The position numbers and the translations under genes are program-made. From Mesorhizobium kowhaii (GTDB lineage: Bacteria; Pseudomonadota; Alphaproteobacteria; Rhizobiales; Rhizobiaceae), in assembly GCF_003253745.1 (NCBI RefSeq), contig NZ_MZXV01000032.1:744001-808000 (forward strand): a DNA stretch of 64,000 nt. Reading direction: 5' to 3'. Shown one piece after another: positions 8,970-19,485 of this stretch. Position 1 is the first letter of the stretch, and each line of letters starts with the position of its first letter. The notes under the pieces are model-generated. The model did no database searches. It had not been told where the DNA came from and saw nothing but the letters and a program-made list of their open reading frames with translations.

Positions 8970-9842
8970 ATGGCTACTCAGCAGACCCGTTCGCTTGCCC
9001 GTTTCATGATGGCGCCATCCGTCGTCCTGCTGCTGGTCTGGATGGTTGTTCCACTGGCGCTCACGCTGTGGTTCTCCTTCCAGCAGTACAACCCGCTCAA
9101 TCCGATCCGTGACGGGTTCGTCGGCTTCTCGAACTACGCGCTGTTCTATTCCAACCCGGCCTTCCTGCAATCGATCCTCAACACGCTTACGCTGGTGATC
9201 AGCGTGCTGTTGATCACGGTGATCGGCGGCATCCTGCTGGCGCTGCTGATCGACCAGCCGATGTGGGGACAAGGCATTGTCCGCATCCTCGTCATCTCGC
9301 CGTTCTTCGTCATGCCGCCGGTGGCCGCATTGGTCTGGAAGAACATGATTATGCACCCGCAATACGGGGTCTTTGCCGACATCGCGCGCTTCTTCGGCGC
9401 CCAGCCGATCGACTGGTTCGGGCAGCATCCGATGACGGCGATCATCATCATCGTCGCCTGGCAGTGGCTGCCCTTCGCGACGCTGATCCTCTTGACCGCG
9501 CTGCAGTCGCTCGACGGCGAGCAGAAAGAGGCCGCCGAGATGGACGGCGCCGGCTTCATCAGCCGCTTCATCTATCTGACGCTGCCGCACATGTCGCGCG
9601 CCATCACCGTCGTCATCCTGATCCAGACGATCTTCCTTTTGTCGGTCTATGCCGAGATCCTCGTCACCACCAATGGTGGCCCTGGATACGCCTCCACCAA
9701 CCTGCCCTTCCTGGTTTACCAGAAGGCCTTGCTGGAGTTCAAAATCGGCCAGGCATCCGCCGGCGGCATCATCGCTGTCATTCTCGCCAACATCGTTGCC
9801 TTCTTCGCCATGCGCGCCGTCGGCAAGAACCTGGACAAGTAA
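8970..9842 (+). CDS. smoF: Polyol ABC transporter permease 1
   Basis: 290 residues, six predicted membrane helices, MalF-type binding-protein-dependent permease without a large periplasmic insert. The EAA loop is visible as KEAAEMDGAGFISRFIYLTLP, the contact site for the SmoK ATPase. ATG 8970 is preferred over GTG 8961 because GAAGGG (8956-8961) is placed 8 bases before it. It is followed after 11 bases by smoG. Confidence 0.94.
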   Translation: MATQQTRSLARFMMAPSVVLLLVWMVVPLALTLWFSFQQYNPLNPIRDGFVGFSNYALFYSNPAFLQSILNTLTLVISVLLITVIGGILLALLIDQPMWGQGIVRILVISPFFVMPPVAALVWKNMIMHPQYGVFADIARFFGAQPIDWFGQHPMTAIIIIVAWQWLPFATLILLTALQSLDGEQKEAAEMDGAGFISRFIYLTLPHMSRAITVVILIQTIFLLSVYAEILVTTNGGPGYASTNLPFLVYQKALLEFKIGQASAGGIIAVILANIVAFFAMRAVGKNLDK

Positions 9843-9853
9843 GGGAGGATACG

Positions 9854-10678
9854 ATGGCACGCTCAGTCACCACCCAGCACAAGACAATCGCGACCGTTGC
9901 CGCCTGGATCGTCGCGCTGCTGATCTTCTTCCCGATCCTCTACACGATCATCACCTCGTTCAAGTCGGAGCAGGAAGCCATCCAGGGCTTCAACCTGATC
10001 CCGTCGGGGACGTTTGAGAGTTACACCGAGGTTCAGGCGCAGAGCGGCTACTTCAAGTTCTTCCTGAACTCGGTGTTCCTGTCGGTGGGCTCGACCATCC
10101 TGGCCTTGCTGGTCGCCATACCGGCCGCATGGTCGATGGCTTTCTCGCCGGGCAAGCGGACCAAGGACATCCTGATGTGGATGCTCTCCACCAAGATGAT
10201 GCCGGCGGTCGCCGTGCTGTTCCCGATCTACCTGATCTTCCGCAACCTCGGACTGCTCGACAGCCGCATCGGCCTGATGGTCATGCTGATGCTGATCAAC
10301 CTGCCGATCGTGGTGTGGATGCTCTACACCTACTTCCGCGAAATCCCGGGCGAGATCCTCGAAGCGGCGCGCATGGACGGCGCTTCGCTGTGGAACGAGA
10401 TCGTCTATGTGCTGACGCCGATGGCGGTGCCGGGCATCGCCTCGACCATGCTCTTGAACATCATCCTGGCCTGGAACGAAGCGTTCTGGACAATCCGGCT
10501 GACCACCACGGACGCAGCACCCTTGACCGCCTTCATCAGTTCCTTCTCCAGCCCGCAAGGCCTGTTCTGGGCCAAGCTTTCGGCCGCCTCGACACTGGCC
10601 ATCGCGCCGATCCTGATCATGGGCTGGTTCAGCCAGAAGCAGCTGGTGCGCGGCCTGACATTTGGTGCGGTCAAATAA
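9854..10678 (+). CDS. smoG: Polyol ABC transporter permease 2
   Basis: 274 residues, six membrane helices, MalG-type permease. The EAA loop reads EILEAARMDGASLWNEIVYV. The start ATG is preceded by GGGAGG in the short gap after smoF. It pairs with SmoF to form the transmembrane channel energised by SmoK. Confidence 0.94.
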   Translation: MARSVTTQHKTIATVAAWIVALLIFFPILYTIITSFKSEQEAIQGFNLIPSGTFESYTEVQAQSGYFKFFLNSVFLSVGSTILALLVAIPAAWSMAFSPGKRTKDILMWMLSTKMMPAVAVLFPIYLIFRNLGLLDSRIGLMVMLMLINLPIVVWMLYTYFREIPGEILEAARMDGASLWNEIVYVLTPMAVPGIASTMLLNIILAWNEAFWTIRLTTTDAAPLTAFISSFSSPQGLFWAKLSAASTLAIAPILIMGWFSQKQLVRGLTFGAVK

Positions 10679-10748
10679 TGGTCGGTGCGGCGACGTAACA
10701 GAAATTGCCTGAAGCAATCGGCAGACATAACCCCTCGGGGAGGAAACT

Positions 10749-11747
10749 ATGGGAAACATCACGCTCAAGAACGTCTCCAAATCCTTTGGATCGACGTCCA
10801 TCATCCCCGGCCTCGACCTGGTGATCGAAAATGGCGAGTTCGTCGTCTTCGTCGGCCCGTCGGGTTGCGGCAAGTCAACGCTGCTGCGCCTGATCGCCGG
10901 GCTGGAGGACACCAGCGGCGGCACCATCAACATCGACGGCCGCGACGTCACCGGTGAAGCGCCGGCCAAGCGCAAGCTGGCCATGGTGTTCCAGTCCTAC
11001 GCGCTCTACCCGCATATGACGGTGGCCAAGAACATCGCCTTCCCGCTGAAGATGGCGGGCGAGGACCAGGCGACCATCGACAAGAAGGTCAAGGACGCGG
11101 CGCGCGTCTTGAACCTCACCAACTATCTCGAACGCCGCCCCGGCCAGCTCTCCGGCGGCCAGCGCCAGCGTGTCGCCATCGGCCGTGCCATCGTGCGCCA
11201 GCCCTCGGCCTTCCTGTTCGACGAACCGCTGTCCAACCTCGACGCCGCCCTGCGCGGCACCATGCGGCTCGAGATCAGCGAGCTGCATCATCAGCTCAAG
11301 ACGACGATGATCTACGTCACCCACGACCAGGTCGAAGCCATGACCATGGCCGACAAGATCGTCGTGCTGAACGCCGGCAACATCGAGCAGGTCGGCTCGC
11401 CGATGGAACTCTACAAGACGCCGAAGAACCTGTTCGTCGCCGGCTTCATCGGCTCGCCGAAGATGAACCTGATCGAAGGGGCGCCGGCTGCCAAATACAG
11501 CGCCAAGACCGTCGGCATCCGTCCCGAGCATATGGAGATTTCGACCACTGCGGGCGAATGGAAAGCCATCGTCGGCGTTGCCGAGCATCTCGGCTCCGAC
11601 ACCTTCCTGCATGTCCAGGCCGATGGCGTCGGCCCGCTGACGGTGCGCGCCGACGGCGAACTCGCCGTCCGTCACGGCGACACCATCTATCTGACGCCCG
11701 ACAAGGCCAAGCTGCATCGCTTCGGCGCCGACGGGAAGGCTATGTGA
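10749..11747 (+). CDS. smoK: Polyol ABC transporter ATP-binding protein
   Basis: 332 residues, MalK/UgpC type. Walker [10 protein letters not shown] (36-44), signature [16 protein letters not shown], Walker [15 protein letters not shown]-loop [14 protein letters not shown], then a C-terminal OB-fold regulatory domain (from about residue 240) that is shorter than in E. coli MalK. GGGGAGGAAACT precedes the ATG. Its stop is followed after 2 bases by the smoS start. Confidence 0.95.
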   Translation: MGNITLKNVSKSFGSTSIIPGLDLVIENGEFVVFVGPSGCGKSTLLRLIAGLEDTSGGTINIDGRDVTGEAPAKRKLAMVFQSYALYPHMTVAKNIAFPLKMAGEDQATIDKKVKDAARVLNLTNYLERRPGQLSGGQRQRVAIGRAIVRQPSAFLFDEPLSNLDAALRGTMRLEISELHHQLKTTMIYVTHDQVEAMTMADKIVVLNAGNIEQVGSPMELYKTPKNLFVAGFIGSPKMNLIEGAPAAKYSAKTVGIRPEHMEISTTAGEWKAIVGVAEHLGSDTFLHVQADGVGPLTVRADGELAVRHGDTIYLTPDKAKLHRFGADGKAM

Positions 11748-11749
11748 GC

Positions 11750-12520
11750 ATGCGCCTGGCCGGCAAATCCGCGCTGATCACGGGTTCGGCCCGCGGCATC
11801 GGCAGAGCCTTCGCCGAAGCCTATGCGGGCGAAGGCGCCACCGTTGCCATTGCCGACATCAATCTCGAGGCTGCGCAGAAGACGGCCGCCGAGATCGGCG
11901 GTGAGGCCTATGCGGTCAAGCTCGACGTCACCGACCTCGCCTCCATCGAGGCGGCGGTGAAAGCCGTCGAGACGAAGACCGGTGGCCTCGACATCCTGAT
12001 CAACAACGCCGCCCTGTTCGATCTGGCGCCGATCGTCGAGATCACCAAGGCAAGCTACGACAAACTGTTTTCCGTCAATGTCGCCGGCACGCTGTTCATG
12101 CTGCAGGCCGCCGCTCGCTCGATGATCGCGCGGGGCAAGGGCGGCAGGATCATCAACATGGCGAGCCAGGCCGGGCGGCGCGGCGAGGCGCTGGTCGGCG
12201 TCTATTGCGCCACCAAGGCCGCCGTCATCTCGCTGACCCAGTCGGCCGGGCTCGACCTGATCAAGCACGGCATCAACGTCAACGCGATTGCCCCTGGTGT
12301 CGTCGACGGCGAACACTGGGATCACGTCGATTCGCTGTTTGCCAAGTATGAAAACCGGCCGAAGGGCGAGAAGAAGAAACTGGTTGGCGAGGCGGTGCCG
12401 TATGGCCGCATGGGCACGGCGCAGGATCTCACCGGCATGGCGGTCTTTCTCGCCAGCAGCGACGCCGAATACATCGTCGCCCAGACCTATAATGTCGATG
12501 GCGGCCAGTGGATGAGTTGA
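11750..12520 (+). CDS. smoS: Sorbitol (D-glucitol) dehydrogenase, SDR family
   Basis: 256 residues, the length of characterised SmoS. Classical short-chain dehydrogenase: NAD-binding TGSARGIG (11-18), NNAA, and the catalytic Ser, Tyr and Lys in MASQAG and YCATK. It oxidises sorbitol to fructose, and galactitol to tagatose in some homologues. ATG 11750 has GGGAAGG about 10 bases upstream; GTG 11744, two codons earlier, overlaps the smoK stop and is a less likely start. Confidence 0.93.
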   Translation: MRLAGKSALITGSARGIGRAFAEAYAGEGATVAIADINLEAAQKTAAEIGGEAYAVKLDVTDLASIEAAVKAVETKTGGLDILINNAALFDLAPIVEITKASYDKLFSVNVAGTLFMLQAAARSMIARGKGGRIINMASQAGRRGEALVGVYCATKAAVISLTQSAGLDLIKHGINVNAIAPGVVDGEHWDHVDSLFAKYENRPKGEKKKLVGEAVPYGRMGTAQDLTGMAVFLASSDAEYIVAQTYNVDGGQWMS

Positions 12521-12529
12521 GGCGGGGAC

Positions 12530-12567
12530 GGCCTCTGCTCCTCATCCCTCCGCGAGGAGCAGAGGCC
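12530..12567 (+). terminator. Perfect 14-bp stem-loop after smoS
   Basis: GGCCTCTGCTCCTC (12530-12543) is the exact reverse complement of GAGGAGCAGAGGCC (12554-12567) around a 10-base loop. There is no T-run behind it. It starts 10 bases after the smoS stop and divides the transporter/smoS block from mtlK, so it may act as an attenuator or RNA-processing site. Confidence 0.6.
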
Positions 12568-12618
12568 GACATCAAAGGGCGCATCGATCTCGGAAGGGTA
12601 TGTGCCACCCCTAACTAA

Positions 12619-12650
12619 CCCTCTCCCCGTGAAAGACCGGGAGAGAGGGG
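12619..12650. repeat. Rhizobial intergenic palindrome, CCCTCTCCCCG type
   Basis: CCCTCTCCCCG at 12619-12629 and CGGGAGAGAGGGG at about 12638-12650 form an imperfect hairpin. The same motif recurs at 50377-50405 and, as a CCTTCTCCCCG variant, at 50429-50457. It therefore belongs to a dispersed palindromic family rather than being a gene-specific signal. Confidence 0.6.
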
Positions 12651-12688
12651 AGTAACGAAGGCCGAAGCCCGGCCAAAGGGTAAAACAG

Positions 12689-14167
12689 ATGACCGTGAAA
12701 CTCTCGTCTTCAAACCTTGCCAAGCTGCCCGCCAAGGTCGCCGGTCCGAAATATGACCGCGCGGCGCTCAAGCCCGGCATCGTGCATTTTGGCGTCGGCA
12801 ATTTCCACCGCTCGCACCAGGCCGTCTATCTCGACGACCTGTTCAATTCGGGCATCGGCCATGACTGGGCGCTGGTCGGCGCCGGGGTGTTCGAGGGCGA
12901 GAAGATCGGCCGCGGCAAACTGCAAGAGCAGGACTGGCTGACCACTGTGGTCGAACAGGACAGCGGCCATATGAGCGCCCGCGTCACCGGCGCCATGATC
13001 GACTTCCTGATGCCGGGCGATGCGGCCGGCATCATCGAACGGCTCGCCGACCCGGCGATCAAGATCGTTTCGCTGACCATCACCGAAGGCGGCTATTTCA
13101 TCGATCCGGCCTCCGGCGTCTTCAACCCGACCCATCCCGATATCGTCGCCGACGCGCAGCCGAGCGCGACGCCGAAGACGGTGTTCGGCATCATCCTCGC
13201 CGGGTTGGTCCGCCGGCGCGATGACGGCATCGTGCCGTTCACCGTCATGTCCTGCGACAACATTCCTCACAACGGCCATGTCACCTCCGACGGCGTCATC
13301 GGCCTTGCCCGGCTGATCGACGAGGATCTGGCAAACTGGGTCAGCGAGCATGTCGCCTTTCCAAATGGCATGGTCGATCGCATCACGCCGGCCACCACGG
13401 ACCGCGAACGCGGCATTCTGGCCAGCGAGTTCGGGCTGGAGGACAACTGGCCGGTGTTCTGCGAGCCGTTCCGGCAATGGGTGCTGGAAGACCATTTCAC
13501 CGACGGTCGCCCGCCGCTGGAAAAGGTCGGCGTGCAGTTCGTCAAAGACGTCGCGCCCTACGAATTGATGAAGATCCGCATCCTCAATGGCGGCCATGCG
13601 ACGATCGCCTATCCGGCCGGTCTGATGGACATCCATTTCGTCCATGAGGCGATGCACGAGCCGCTGGTGCGCGGCTTTCTCGACAAGCTCGAGCACGACG
13701 AAATCATTCCGACCGTGCCGCCAGTGCCGGACACGGTTCTGGAGGATTACTACCAGCTCATCGAGAGCCGCTTCTCCAATCCCAAGATCGGCGACACGGT
13801 GCGCCGGCTTTGCCTCGATGGTTCCAACCGCCAGCCCAAATTCATCATCCCGACCATCGCCGACAGGCTGAAGGCCGGAAAAGGCGTCGCCGGCCTGGCG
13901 CTGGAATCGGCCCTGTGGTGCCGCTACTGCTTCGGCACGACGGACAGCGGCGCCGTCATCGAGCCCAACGACCCGAGTTGGGACCGGCTGCAGGCGACGG
14001 CAAAGGCGGCAAAGGACGCGCCCGCCGCCTGGCTCGCCATGGAGGACATCTATGGCGATGTCGGCCGCGCCACGGCGTTTGTCGAGGCCTTCGCCCATGC
14101 GCTCAACGTGCTGTGGGCGAATGGCACGCGCGCGACGCTGACGCGCTACCTCGCCGGCGAGCTCTGA
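12689..14167 (+). CDS. mtlK: Mannitol 2-dehydrogenase (polyol-specific long-chain dehydrogenase)
   Basis: 492 residues, matching mannitol dehydrogenases of rhizobia and Rhodobacter. It oxidises mannitol (also arabitol or sorbitol in some homologues) to the ketose with NAD+. The Rossmann entry GIVHFGVGNFHRSHQAVY and the family catalytic signature KIRILNGGH (Lys, Asn and His) are clear. It follows smoS after about 170 bases containing two hairpins but no obvious promoter. Confidence 0.95.
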   Translation: MTVKLSSSNLAKLPAKVAGPKYDRAALKPGIVHFGVGNFHRSHQAVYLDDLFNSGIGHDWALVGAGVFEGEKIGRGKLQEQDWLTTVVEQDSGHMSARVTGAMIDFLMPGDAAGIIERLADPAIKIVSLTITEGGYFIDPASGVFNPTHPDIVADAQPSATPKTVFGIILAGLVRRRDDGIVPFTVMSCDNIPHNGHVTSDGVIGLARLIDEDLANWVSEHVAFPNGMVDRITPATTDRERGILASEFGLEDNWPVFCEPFRQWVLEDHFTDGRPPLEKVGVQFVKDVAPYELMKIRILNGGHATIAYPAGLMDIHFVHEAMHEPLVRGFLDKLEHDEIIPTVPPVPDTVLEDYYQLIESRFSNPKIGDTVRRLCLDGSNRQPKFIIPTIADRLKAGKGVAGLALESALWCRYCFGTTDSGAVIEPNDPSWDRLQATAKAAKDAPAAWLAMEDIYGDVGRATAFVEAFAHALNVLWANGTRATLTRYLAGEL

Positions 14168-14181
14168 GACCATTCGACGCC

Positions 14182-14865
14182 ATGACGCCTGAACTGGTCA
14201 TCTTCGACTGCGATGGCGTGCTGGTCGACAGCGAGGCGCTCTCCGTCTCGGCGCTGCTTGGCATGATCCGGCTTGCCGGCGGCAGCATTGGCGAGGATGC
14301 CGCCTACGAGCATTTCCTCGGCAAGAGCATGAAAAGCGTGCGCGAGATCCTCGGCCGCGACTTCGGACTTTATGTCACCGACAGCCATCTGACCGACATG
14401 CGCGTCGAGCTGATGCGCAGGTTTCGCGAAGAGCTGAAGCCGATCCCTGGCGTCAAGGAGATGCTGCCGAGGCTTGGGCTGCCGTTCTGTGTCGCGTCCT
14501 CGGGCACCCTCGATCGCATCCGCTATGCGCTCGACGTCACCGGATTGCTTGGACTGATGGAGCCGCATCTGTTCAGCGCCGGGATGGTGACCAGGGGAAA
14601 GCCCGCACCGGATCTATTCCTCCATGCCGCCGCCAGCATGCGAGCCCATCCGCACAAATGCCTCGTCGTCGAGGACAGTCCGGCCGGCATCACTGCTGCG
14701 CGGGCGGCGGGCATGCGCGTCTTTGCCTTCACCGGCGGCTCGCATGCCGGCAACCCGACCTTGAAAGCGCTGCTTGCGTCGAGTGAACCGGACTTTATAT
14801 TCGCTGACATGCTGCAATTGCCCGATCTGATTGCAGGCCTGGGAGCGAGAGTAAGAGCATCTTGA
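14182..14865 (+). CDS. HAD-superfamily phosphatase in the polyol operon
   Basis: 227 residues. Motif I FDCDGVLVDSE, motif II ASSGTL, motif III GKPAPDLF, motif IV VEDSPAG; beta-phosphoglucomutase/2-deoxyglucose-6-phosphatase type with a helical cap. It starts 14 bases after mtlK and its stop overlaps the kinase start. A phosphatase beside a ketose kinase suggests clean-up of misphosphorylated sugar or polyol phosphate (inference). It is a paralogue of the HAD gene at 4220-4852. Confidence 0.9.
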   Translation: MTPELVIFDCDGVLVDSEALSVSALLGMIRLAGGSIGEDAAYEHFLGKSMKSVREILGRDFGLYVTDSHLTDMRVELMRRFREELKPIPGVKEMLPRLGLPFCVASSGTLDRIRYALDVTGLLGLMEPHLFSAGMVTRGKPAPDLFLHAAASMRAHPHKCLVVEDSPAGITAARAAGMRVFAFTGGSHAGNPTLKALLASSEPDFIFADMLQLPDLIAGLGARVRAS

Positions 14866-16448
14866 CGAAACAGTTCGTTTGCGCGGTCGATGTCGGCACC
14901 GGGAGCGCTCGTGCGGGCATTCTCGACACCACGGGCACCTTGCTCGGCCGCGCCGAGCGGCCGATCGCCATGAATCAGCCGAAGCCCGATCACGCCGAGC
15001 ATGATTCGCGCGATATCTGGTCGGCTGTCTGCACCGCCGTGCGTGCGGCGCGGGAAAAAGCCGGCGTCGCCGCCGAGGATGTCGTCGGCATCTCCTTCGA
15101 CGCCACCTGTTCGCTGGTCGTGCGCGACCGGCAAGGCGGCCAGCTCAGCGTCTCGGTCACCGGCGACAGGCGCTGGGACACCATCGTCTGGCTCGACCAC
15201 CGCGCCATTGCCGAGGCCGACGAATGCACGGCAAGTAGCCATGCCGTGCTCGACTATGTCGGCGGCGTCATGTCACCGGAAATGGCGACGCCAAAGCTTA
15301 TGTGGCTGAAGCGGAACCTTCCTGAAACGTGGAATGAAGCCGGCTATTTATTCGACCTGACCGATTTCCTGGCCTGGCAGGCGACCGGATCGCTGGCTCG
15401 TTCGCAATGCACGCTGACCGCCAAATGGACCTATCTGGCGCATGAAGAGACTGGCTGGCGCCGCGATTTCTTCGAGATCGTCGGCCTCGACGATCTTTTC
15501 GCGCATGGAAACCTGCCCGAGAGGGCCAGTCCGGTCGGCACCGATATCGGTCCGCTGACGGCGCAAGCGGCGGCGGACCTCGGCCTGACTGAAAAGTGCC
15601 GGGTCGGCGCCGGCGTCATCGATGCCTATGCCGGCGCGCTTGGTGTGCTCGGCGGCTTTGCCGGCGACCAACAGGACATTGGCCGGCATTTGGCGCTGAT
15701 CGCCGGCACGTCGAGCTGCGTCATGGCGATGTCGCCCGATCCACAGCCCTTCGCCGGGGTCTGGGGCCCCTACTATGGCGCGGCACTGCCAAAGCTGTGG
15801 CTCTCGGAAGGTGGTCAGTCCGCCACCGGCGCCTTGCTCGACCATGTTATCCGCTGGCACGGCGCCGGCGGCGAGCCGGATGCCGCCATGCATGCCAAGA
15901 TCGCCAGGCGTGTCGCCGAACTGCGCGCCGCCGAAGGCGAGGCGCTCGCAGCAAGGCTGCATGTGCTGCCCGACTTCCACGGCAACCGTTCGCCGCTCGC
16001 CGATCCGCACGCCGTCGGCGTGGTCAGCGGGCTGACGCTGGACTCCTCCTTCGACAGCCTGTGCAAGCTTTACTGGCGTACCGCCGTCGGCATCGCGCTC
16101 GGCGTGCGGCATGTGCTGGAGGCGCTGAACGAGAATGGCTACCTGATCGACACGCTGCATGTCACCGGAGGCCACACCAAGAACCCGCTCTTGATGGAGC
16201 TCTATGCCGACGCCACCGGCTGCACGGTGATCGAGCCGCTGGCCGACGAGGCGGTGCTGCTCGGCACCGGCATGGTCGCGGCAACCGCGGCCGGGCTTTT
16301 CCCCGACCTTAACGCCGCCTGTCTTGCCATGCAACAGGGCGGCAGGACGCGCGCGTCAAACCCGAAATCGGCCGGCCGTTTCGACCGCGATTACAAGGTT
16401 TTCCTCGAGATGCACCGGCAGCGGCAGATGCTGGACGCGATCAGGTAG
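14862..16448 (+). CDS. FGGY-family pentulose kinase (ribulokinase/xylulokinase-like)
   Basis: 528 residues, two actin-like domains. The N-terminal phosphate loop is [10 protein letters not shown]; the substrate-side segment [11 protein letters not shown] and [13 protein letters not shown] are characteristic of the FGGY-type pentulose (D-ribulose) kinases rather than glycerol kinase; the C-terminal ATP site includes VTGGHTKNP. The natural N-terminus begins at TTG 14862, overlapping the HAD stop (TTGA), so a rare start with translational coupling is proposed. It would phosphorylate the ketose made by SmoS or MtlK, e.g. ribulose or xylulose from ribitol or arabitol. Confidence 0.9.
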   Translation: MTKQFVCAVDVGTGSARAGILDTTGTLLGRAERPIAMNQPKPDHAEHDSRDIWSAVCTAVRAAREKAGVAAEDVVGISFDATCSLVVRDRQGGQLSVSVTGDRRWDTIVWLDHRAIAEADECTASSHAVLDYVGGVMSPEMATPKLMWLKRNLPETWNEAGYLFDLTDFLAWQATGSLARSQCTLTAKWTYLAHEETGWRRDFFEIVGLDDLFAHGNLPERASPVGTDIGPLTAQAAADLGLTEKCRVGAGVIDAYAGALGVLGGFAGDQQDIGRHLALIAGTSSCVMAMSPDPQPFAGVWGPYYGAALPKLWLSEGGQSATGALLDHVIRWHGAGGEPDAAMHAKIARRVAELRAAEGEALAARLHVLPDFHGNRSPLADPHAVGVVSGLTLDSSFDSLCKLYWRTAVGIALGVRHVLEALNENGYLIDTLHVTGGHTKNPLLMELYADATGCTVIEPLADEAVLLGTGMVAATAAGLFPDLNAACLAMQQGGRTRASNPKSAGRFDRDYKVFLEMHRQRQMLDAIR

Positions 16449-16617
16449 GACGCTGAGGTCTATCCGCTGGCTCAATCTGTTCCGGCCCCTCCTCCCTTGC
16501 CTTCATGTCGCGTTTCGTCCAAAAGCTGGCGCAAACGCCGCGAAACCGAAGGTTTTGCCGTTTGAAATGCGGCTTCCGGCTCGATCCCGACGTGCCGCAC
16601 TTGGAAAGAGCGGAACA

Positions 16618-18021
16618 ATGTCTGCGATCGAAGCCGGCGCTCGCGCGCCGGAAAATCTTTGGCGTCAGGAAATCAGGGCGACACTGGCGCTCGCCTGGCC
16701 GATGGTGCTGACCAATCTCGGCCAGACCGCGATGACGACCACCGACGTCATGATGATGGGTCGTCTGGGGTCGGATACGCTGGCCAGCGGCGCGCTTGGC
16801 GCCAACCTCTATTTCATGCCGCTGATCTTCGGGCTCGGCCTGATGCTGGCAACCTCGCCGATGATGGCCACCGAGCTTGGCCGCCGCCGCCATTCGGTGC
16901 GCGACCTGCGCCGCACCGTGCGCCAGGGCCTGTGGCTGGCGATCTTGATCTCAATCCCGATCTGGCTGGTGCTTTGGCATGGCGAGGCCATCCTGCTGGC
17001 GATGGGCCAGGAACCCGCGCTTGCACATCAGGCCGGGATCTATCTGCGCTGGCTCGAATGGGCGGTGCTGCCGTTCTATGGCTATATCGTGCTGCGCTCG
17101 TTCATCTCGGCGCTGGAGCGGCCGGGCTGGGCGCTGGTCATCGTCTTCGTCGCCGTCGCCTGCAACGTCTTCTTCAACTGGGTGTTCATGTTCGGCAATC
17201 TCGGCGTGCCGGCGATGGGCATTGCCGGCTCGGGCCTTGCCACCTCGCTGTCCAGCACGCTGATGTTCGGCGGCATGGCGGTTGTGGTGATGCTGGAGAA
17301 GAAGTTCCGGCGCTACCATCTGTTCGGGCGCTTCTGGCGCGCCGACTGGCCGCGCTTCAAGGGCCTGCTGCGGCTCGGCTTGCCGATTGCCGGCATCCTC
17401 GCCTTCGAGGTGACCATCTTCAACGCCGCGGCGCTGCTGATGGGCCTGATCGATGCGGATTCATTAGCCGCGCATGCAATCGCCATCCAGATCGCCTCGA
17501 TCAGCTTCATGGTGCCGCTCGGCCTCAACCAGGCGGTGACGGTCCGCGTCGGCCTGGCGCACGGCGCCGGCAATCCGGAAGGCGTTTCCCGCGCCGGCTG
17601 GACCGCCTTTGTCATCGGCGTTTCGTTCATGGCGCTGATGGGGCTGGTGATGATCCTGTGGCCGCATCTCCTGATCAGCGCCTTCATCGATCTCGCCAAC
17701 CCGGCCAATGCCAGGGTGATCGCGCTTGCCGTGTCGTTCCTGGTCTTCGCAGCCCTGTTTCAGATCTTCGACGGCGCGCAGGCGGTGGCCGCCGGCATGT
17801 TGCGCGGCCTGCACGACACCAAGGTGCCTATGATCTACGCCGCGATCGGCTATTGGGGCGTCGGCCTGCCGCTCGGCGTGCTGCTCGCCTTCCATTTCGG
17901 CTTCCATGGCGTCGGCATCTGGATCGGCCTGTCGTCGGGGCTGGCCGTGGTGGCGGCGCTGCTGCTGGCGCGCTGGCTGCGCCGGGATCGCCTGGCGCCG
18001 CCGCTCGCCTTCGGCCATTGA
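16618..18021 (+). CDS. MATE-family multidrug/Na+ antiporter
   Basis: 467 residues with about twelve membrane helices in two homologous halves, the MATE/NorM architecture. The N-terminal helix ([19 protein letters not shown]) and the second-half repeat ([18 protein letters not shown]) are typical. ATG 16618 is preceded by a weak AAAGAG. Its last 47 codons (17878-18021) are copied twice further on (27841-27984, 33581-33724). Bases after the stop resemble a decayed form of the terminator found intact at 33733-33757. Confidence 0.93.
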   Translation: MSAIEAGARAPENLWRQEIRATLALAWPMVLTNLGQTAMTTTDVMMMGRLGSDTLASGALGANLYFMPLIFGLGLMLATSPMMATELGRRRHSVRDLRRTVRQGLWLAILISIPIWLVLWHGEAILLAMGQEPALAHQAGIYLRWLEWAVLPFYGYIVLRSFISALERPGWALVIVFVAVACNVFFNWVFMFGNLGVPAMGIAGSGLATSLSSTLMFGGMAVVVMLEKKFRRYHLFGRFWRADWPRFKGLLRLGLPIAGILAFEVTIFNAAALLMGLIDADSLAAHAIAIQIASISFMVPLGLNQAVTVRVGLAHGAGNPEGVSRAGWTAFVIGVSFMALMGLVMILWPHLLISAFIDLANPANARVIALAVSFLVFAALFQIFDGAQAVAAGMLRGLHDTKVPMIYAAIGYWGVGLPLGVLLAFHFGFHGVGIWIGLSSGLAVVAALLLARWLRRDRLAPPLAFGH

Positions 18022-18237
18022 AAGCAAGACGACCGCTGGTTCGGCGGCCGTTATGTCCCAACATTGTGGCTCAAAAAACGGCGCCTTCAGAACTGCCGCG
18101 AACGTCCGCTAAGCGTCCCATTAGTCCCAAACACGGGTTCGCTCCCATTCCCCCCTTGTTCGATCCCCAAGACCATGACGGTCTGTTTACGTCGCTCATG
18201 GCCACCCCTCCACTTGATTTGCCAAGGGGATGGTTTC

Positions 18238-19125
18238 TCACTCTGCCGCCACTGGCTTGGCAATTTCGGATCTGTGCACTGACAGCGACAGCAAGATGAT
18301 TGCTCCAAGTACGATCGCAGCCCCGAGCGCCCCGACCGACGACAGCCGCTCATCTAGAAACATGGCCGCGCCAATCGCTCCGAACACGCTCTCTGCGCTG
18401 ACGATCACGGCGGCGTGGCTGGCGGACGTGAACCGTTGGGCGATCGTCTGTATGCCGAAGGCGCCCGCGGTCGAGAAGATGCCGAGCACCGCGAGTTCTG
18501 GAGCCGCGTCGCTGATCGCTGCCATCGATAGATTGCCGTGAAGGGCGCCAAGCGGCAGGGTGATGACGGCAGCGCCGAGGAATTGAGCGGCGGCGGCAGT
18601 GACTGGAGCGCCGTGGGTCTGCATATGGCGCCCGAGTTCGACCATCCAAAGCGCGTAGCATGCGGCCGATAGTATCGCTGCGAGATCGCCCTGACTGAAG
18701 CTGGCGGTCAATCCGCCGGACAAAAGCAGCACGCCGACCGACGTCACGCACGCCGCAAGTCCGACGGCCGCGGTCGGTCGTTCGCCGATCAGGAGCCACG
18801 CCGCAAGAGGGGTCATCACCGTTGCCGTGCTCACCAGGAAACTCGCATTGGTGACCGAAGTGCCGAGATAGGAGACCTGCTGGATGGCAATGGAAATTGA
18901 AAACAGCGCGCTGACTTTGATAAGACTCATCCAGTAGCCCGGCTCAAGCTTCCTCCCCCGTTCGAGCATCATCAGCGGCGCGGCCAAGAGTCCCGCGATC
19001 AGGCAGCGCATGCCTACGGCGCTGAACGGATCGAGATGATCCAGCACAGTCTTCTGCGCGACGTTGCCGAACCCCCAAAAGGCGGCGGCAAGCAGCAGCA
19101 GACAGTTGGCCTGCACCTTCGACAT
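18238..19125 (-). CDS. EamA/DMT-family transporter
   Basis: 295 residues, ten predicted membrane helices formed by two EamA repeats (about residues 5-135 and 145-285). LLAAAFWGFGNVAQK and the second-half SAACYALWMV are typical entry helices. ATG 19125 has AGGA about 9 bases upstream; a TTG ten codons earlier lacks one. DMT proteins export amino acids or metabolites; no substrate can be read from sequence. It is the first gene of the patchwork region after the MATE gene. Confidence 0.88.
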   Translation of the reverse strand: MSKVQANCLLLLAAAFWGFGNVAQKTVLDHLDPFSAVGMRCLIAGLLAAPLMMLERGRKLEPGYWMSLIKVSALFSISIAIQQVSYLGTSVTNASFLVSTATVMTPLAAWLLIGERPTAAVGLAACVTSVGVLLLSGGLTASFSQGDLAAILSAACYALWMVELGRHMQTHGAPVTAAAAQFLGAAVITLPLGALHGNLSMAAISDAAPELAVLGIFSTAGAFGIQTIAQRFTSASHAAVIVSAESVFGAIGAAMFLDERLSSVGALGAAIVLGAIILLSLSVHRSEIAKPVAAE

Positions 19126-19176
19126 ATCGATGTCCTGGCAAAGCTTGCGCCGCAAAGGGGCGGATCGGTGATCTAG

Positions 19177-19485
19177 CTAACCGCCGGCCTGCTTGTTCAA
19201 CTGGTTGCAATATGGGCGAGCGCCGACGGGGACGATCTCATAACCGGCTTCGATCAATTGGAGGCTCATCTCCTCGAAATGCCGATTTGAGCCGCTGACG
19301 ATCGATTGAGGCGTGTAGTTCCAGCCGTTGCGGGCAGCATTGGCCAGGATGTCGGCATACACACGCATGCTGGCGATTTTCACGTTTGACTCCAGCAACT
19401 GTCGGCACCCGCTTGCGAACGAAGGCGACGGTGGGGCAGAAAAACCCAAGACCGTGCATGCCAGCACTATGGATACAGAACGCAT
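19177..19485 (-). CDS. Small secreted hypothetical protein
   Basis: 102 residues with a Sec signal peptide (SIVLACTVLGFSAPPSPSFA, cleavage near residue 25). The mature part is about 75 residues with two cysteines (SGCRQLLES and RPYCNQL), which could form a disulphide in the periplasm. A run of G residues (AAAGGGGGG) lies directly upstream of the ATG. No family recognised. It is co-oriented with the EamA gene, which follows after about 50 bases. Confidence 0.65.
   Translation of the reverse strand: MRSVSIVLACTVLGFSAPPSPSFASGCRQLLESNVKIASMRVYADILANAARNGWNYTPQSIVSGSNRHFEEMSLQLIEAGYEIVPVGARPYCNQLNKQAGG

Noticed and set aside
12689..14167. Fructuronate or altronate reductase instead of mannitol dehydrogenase
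   Set aside because: The family motif is shared, but the smoEFGKS context and absence of uronate genes favour mannitol dehydrogenase.
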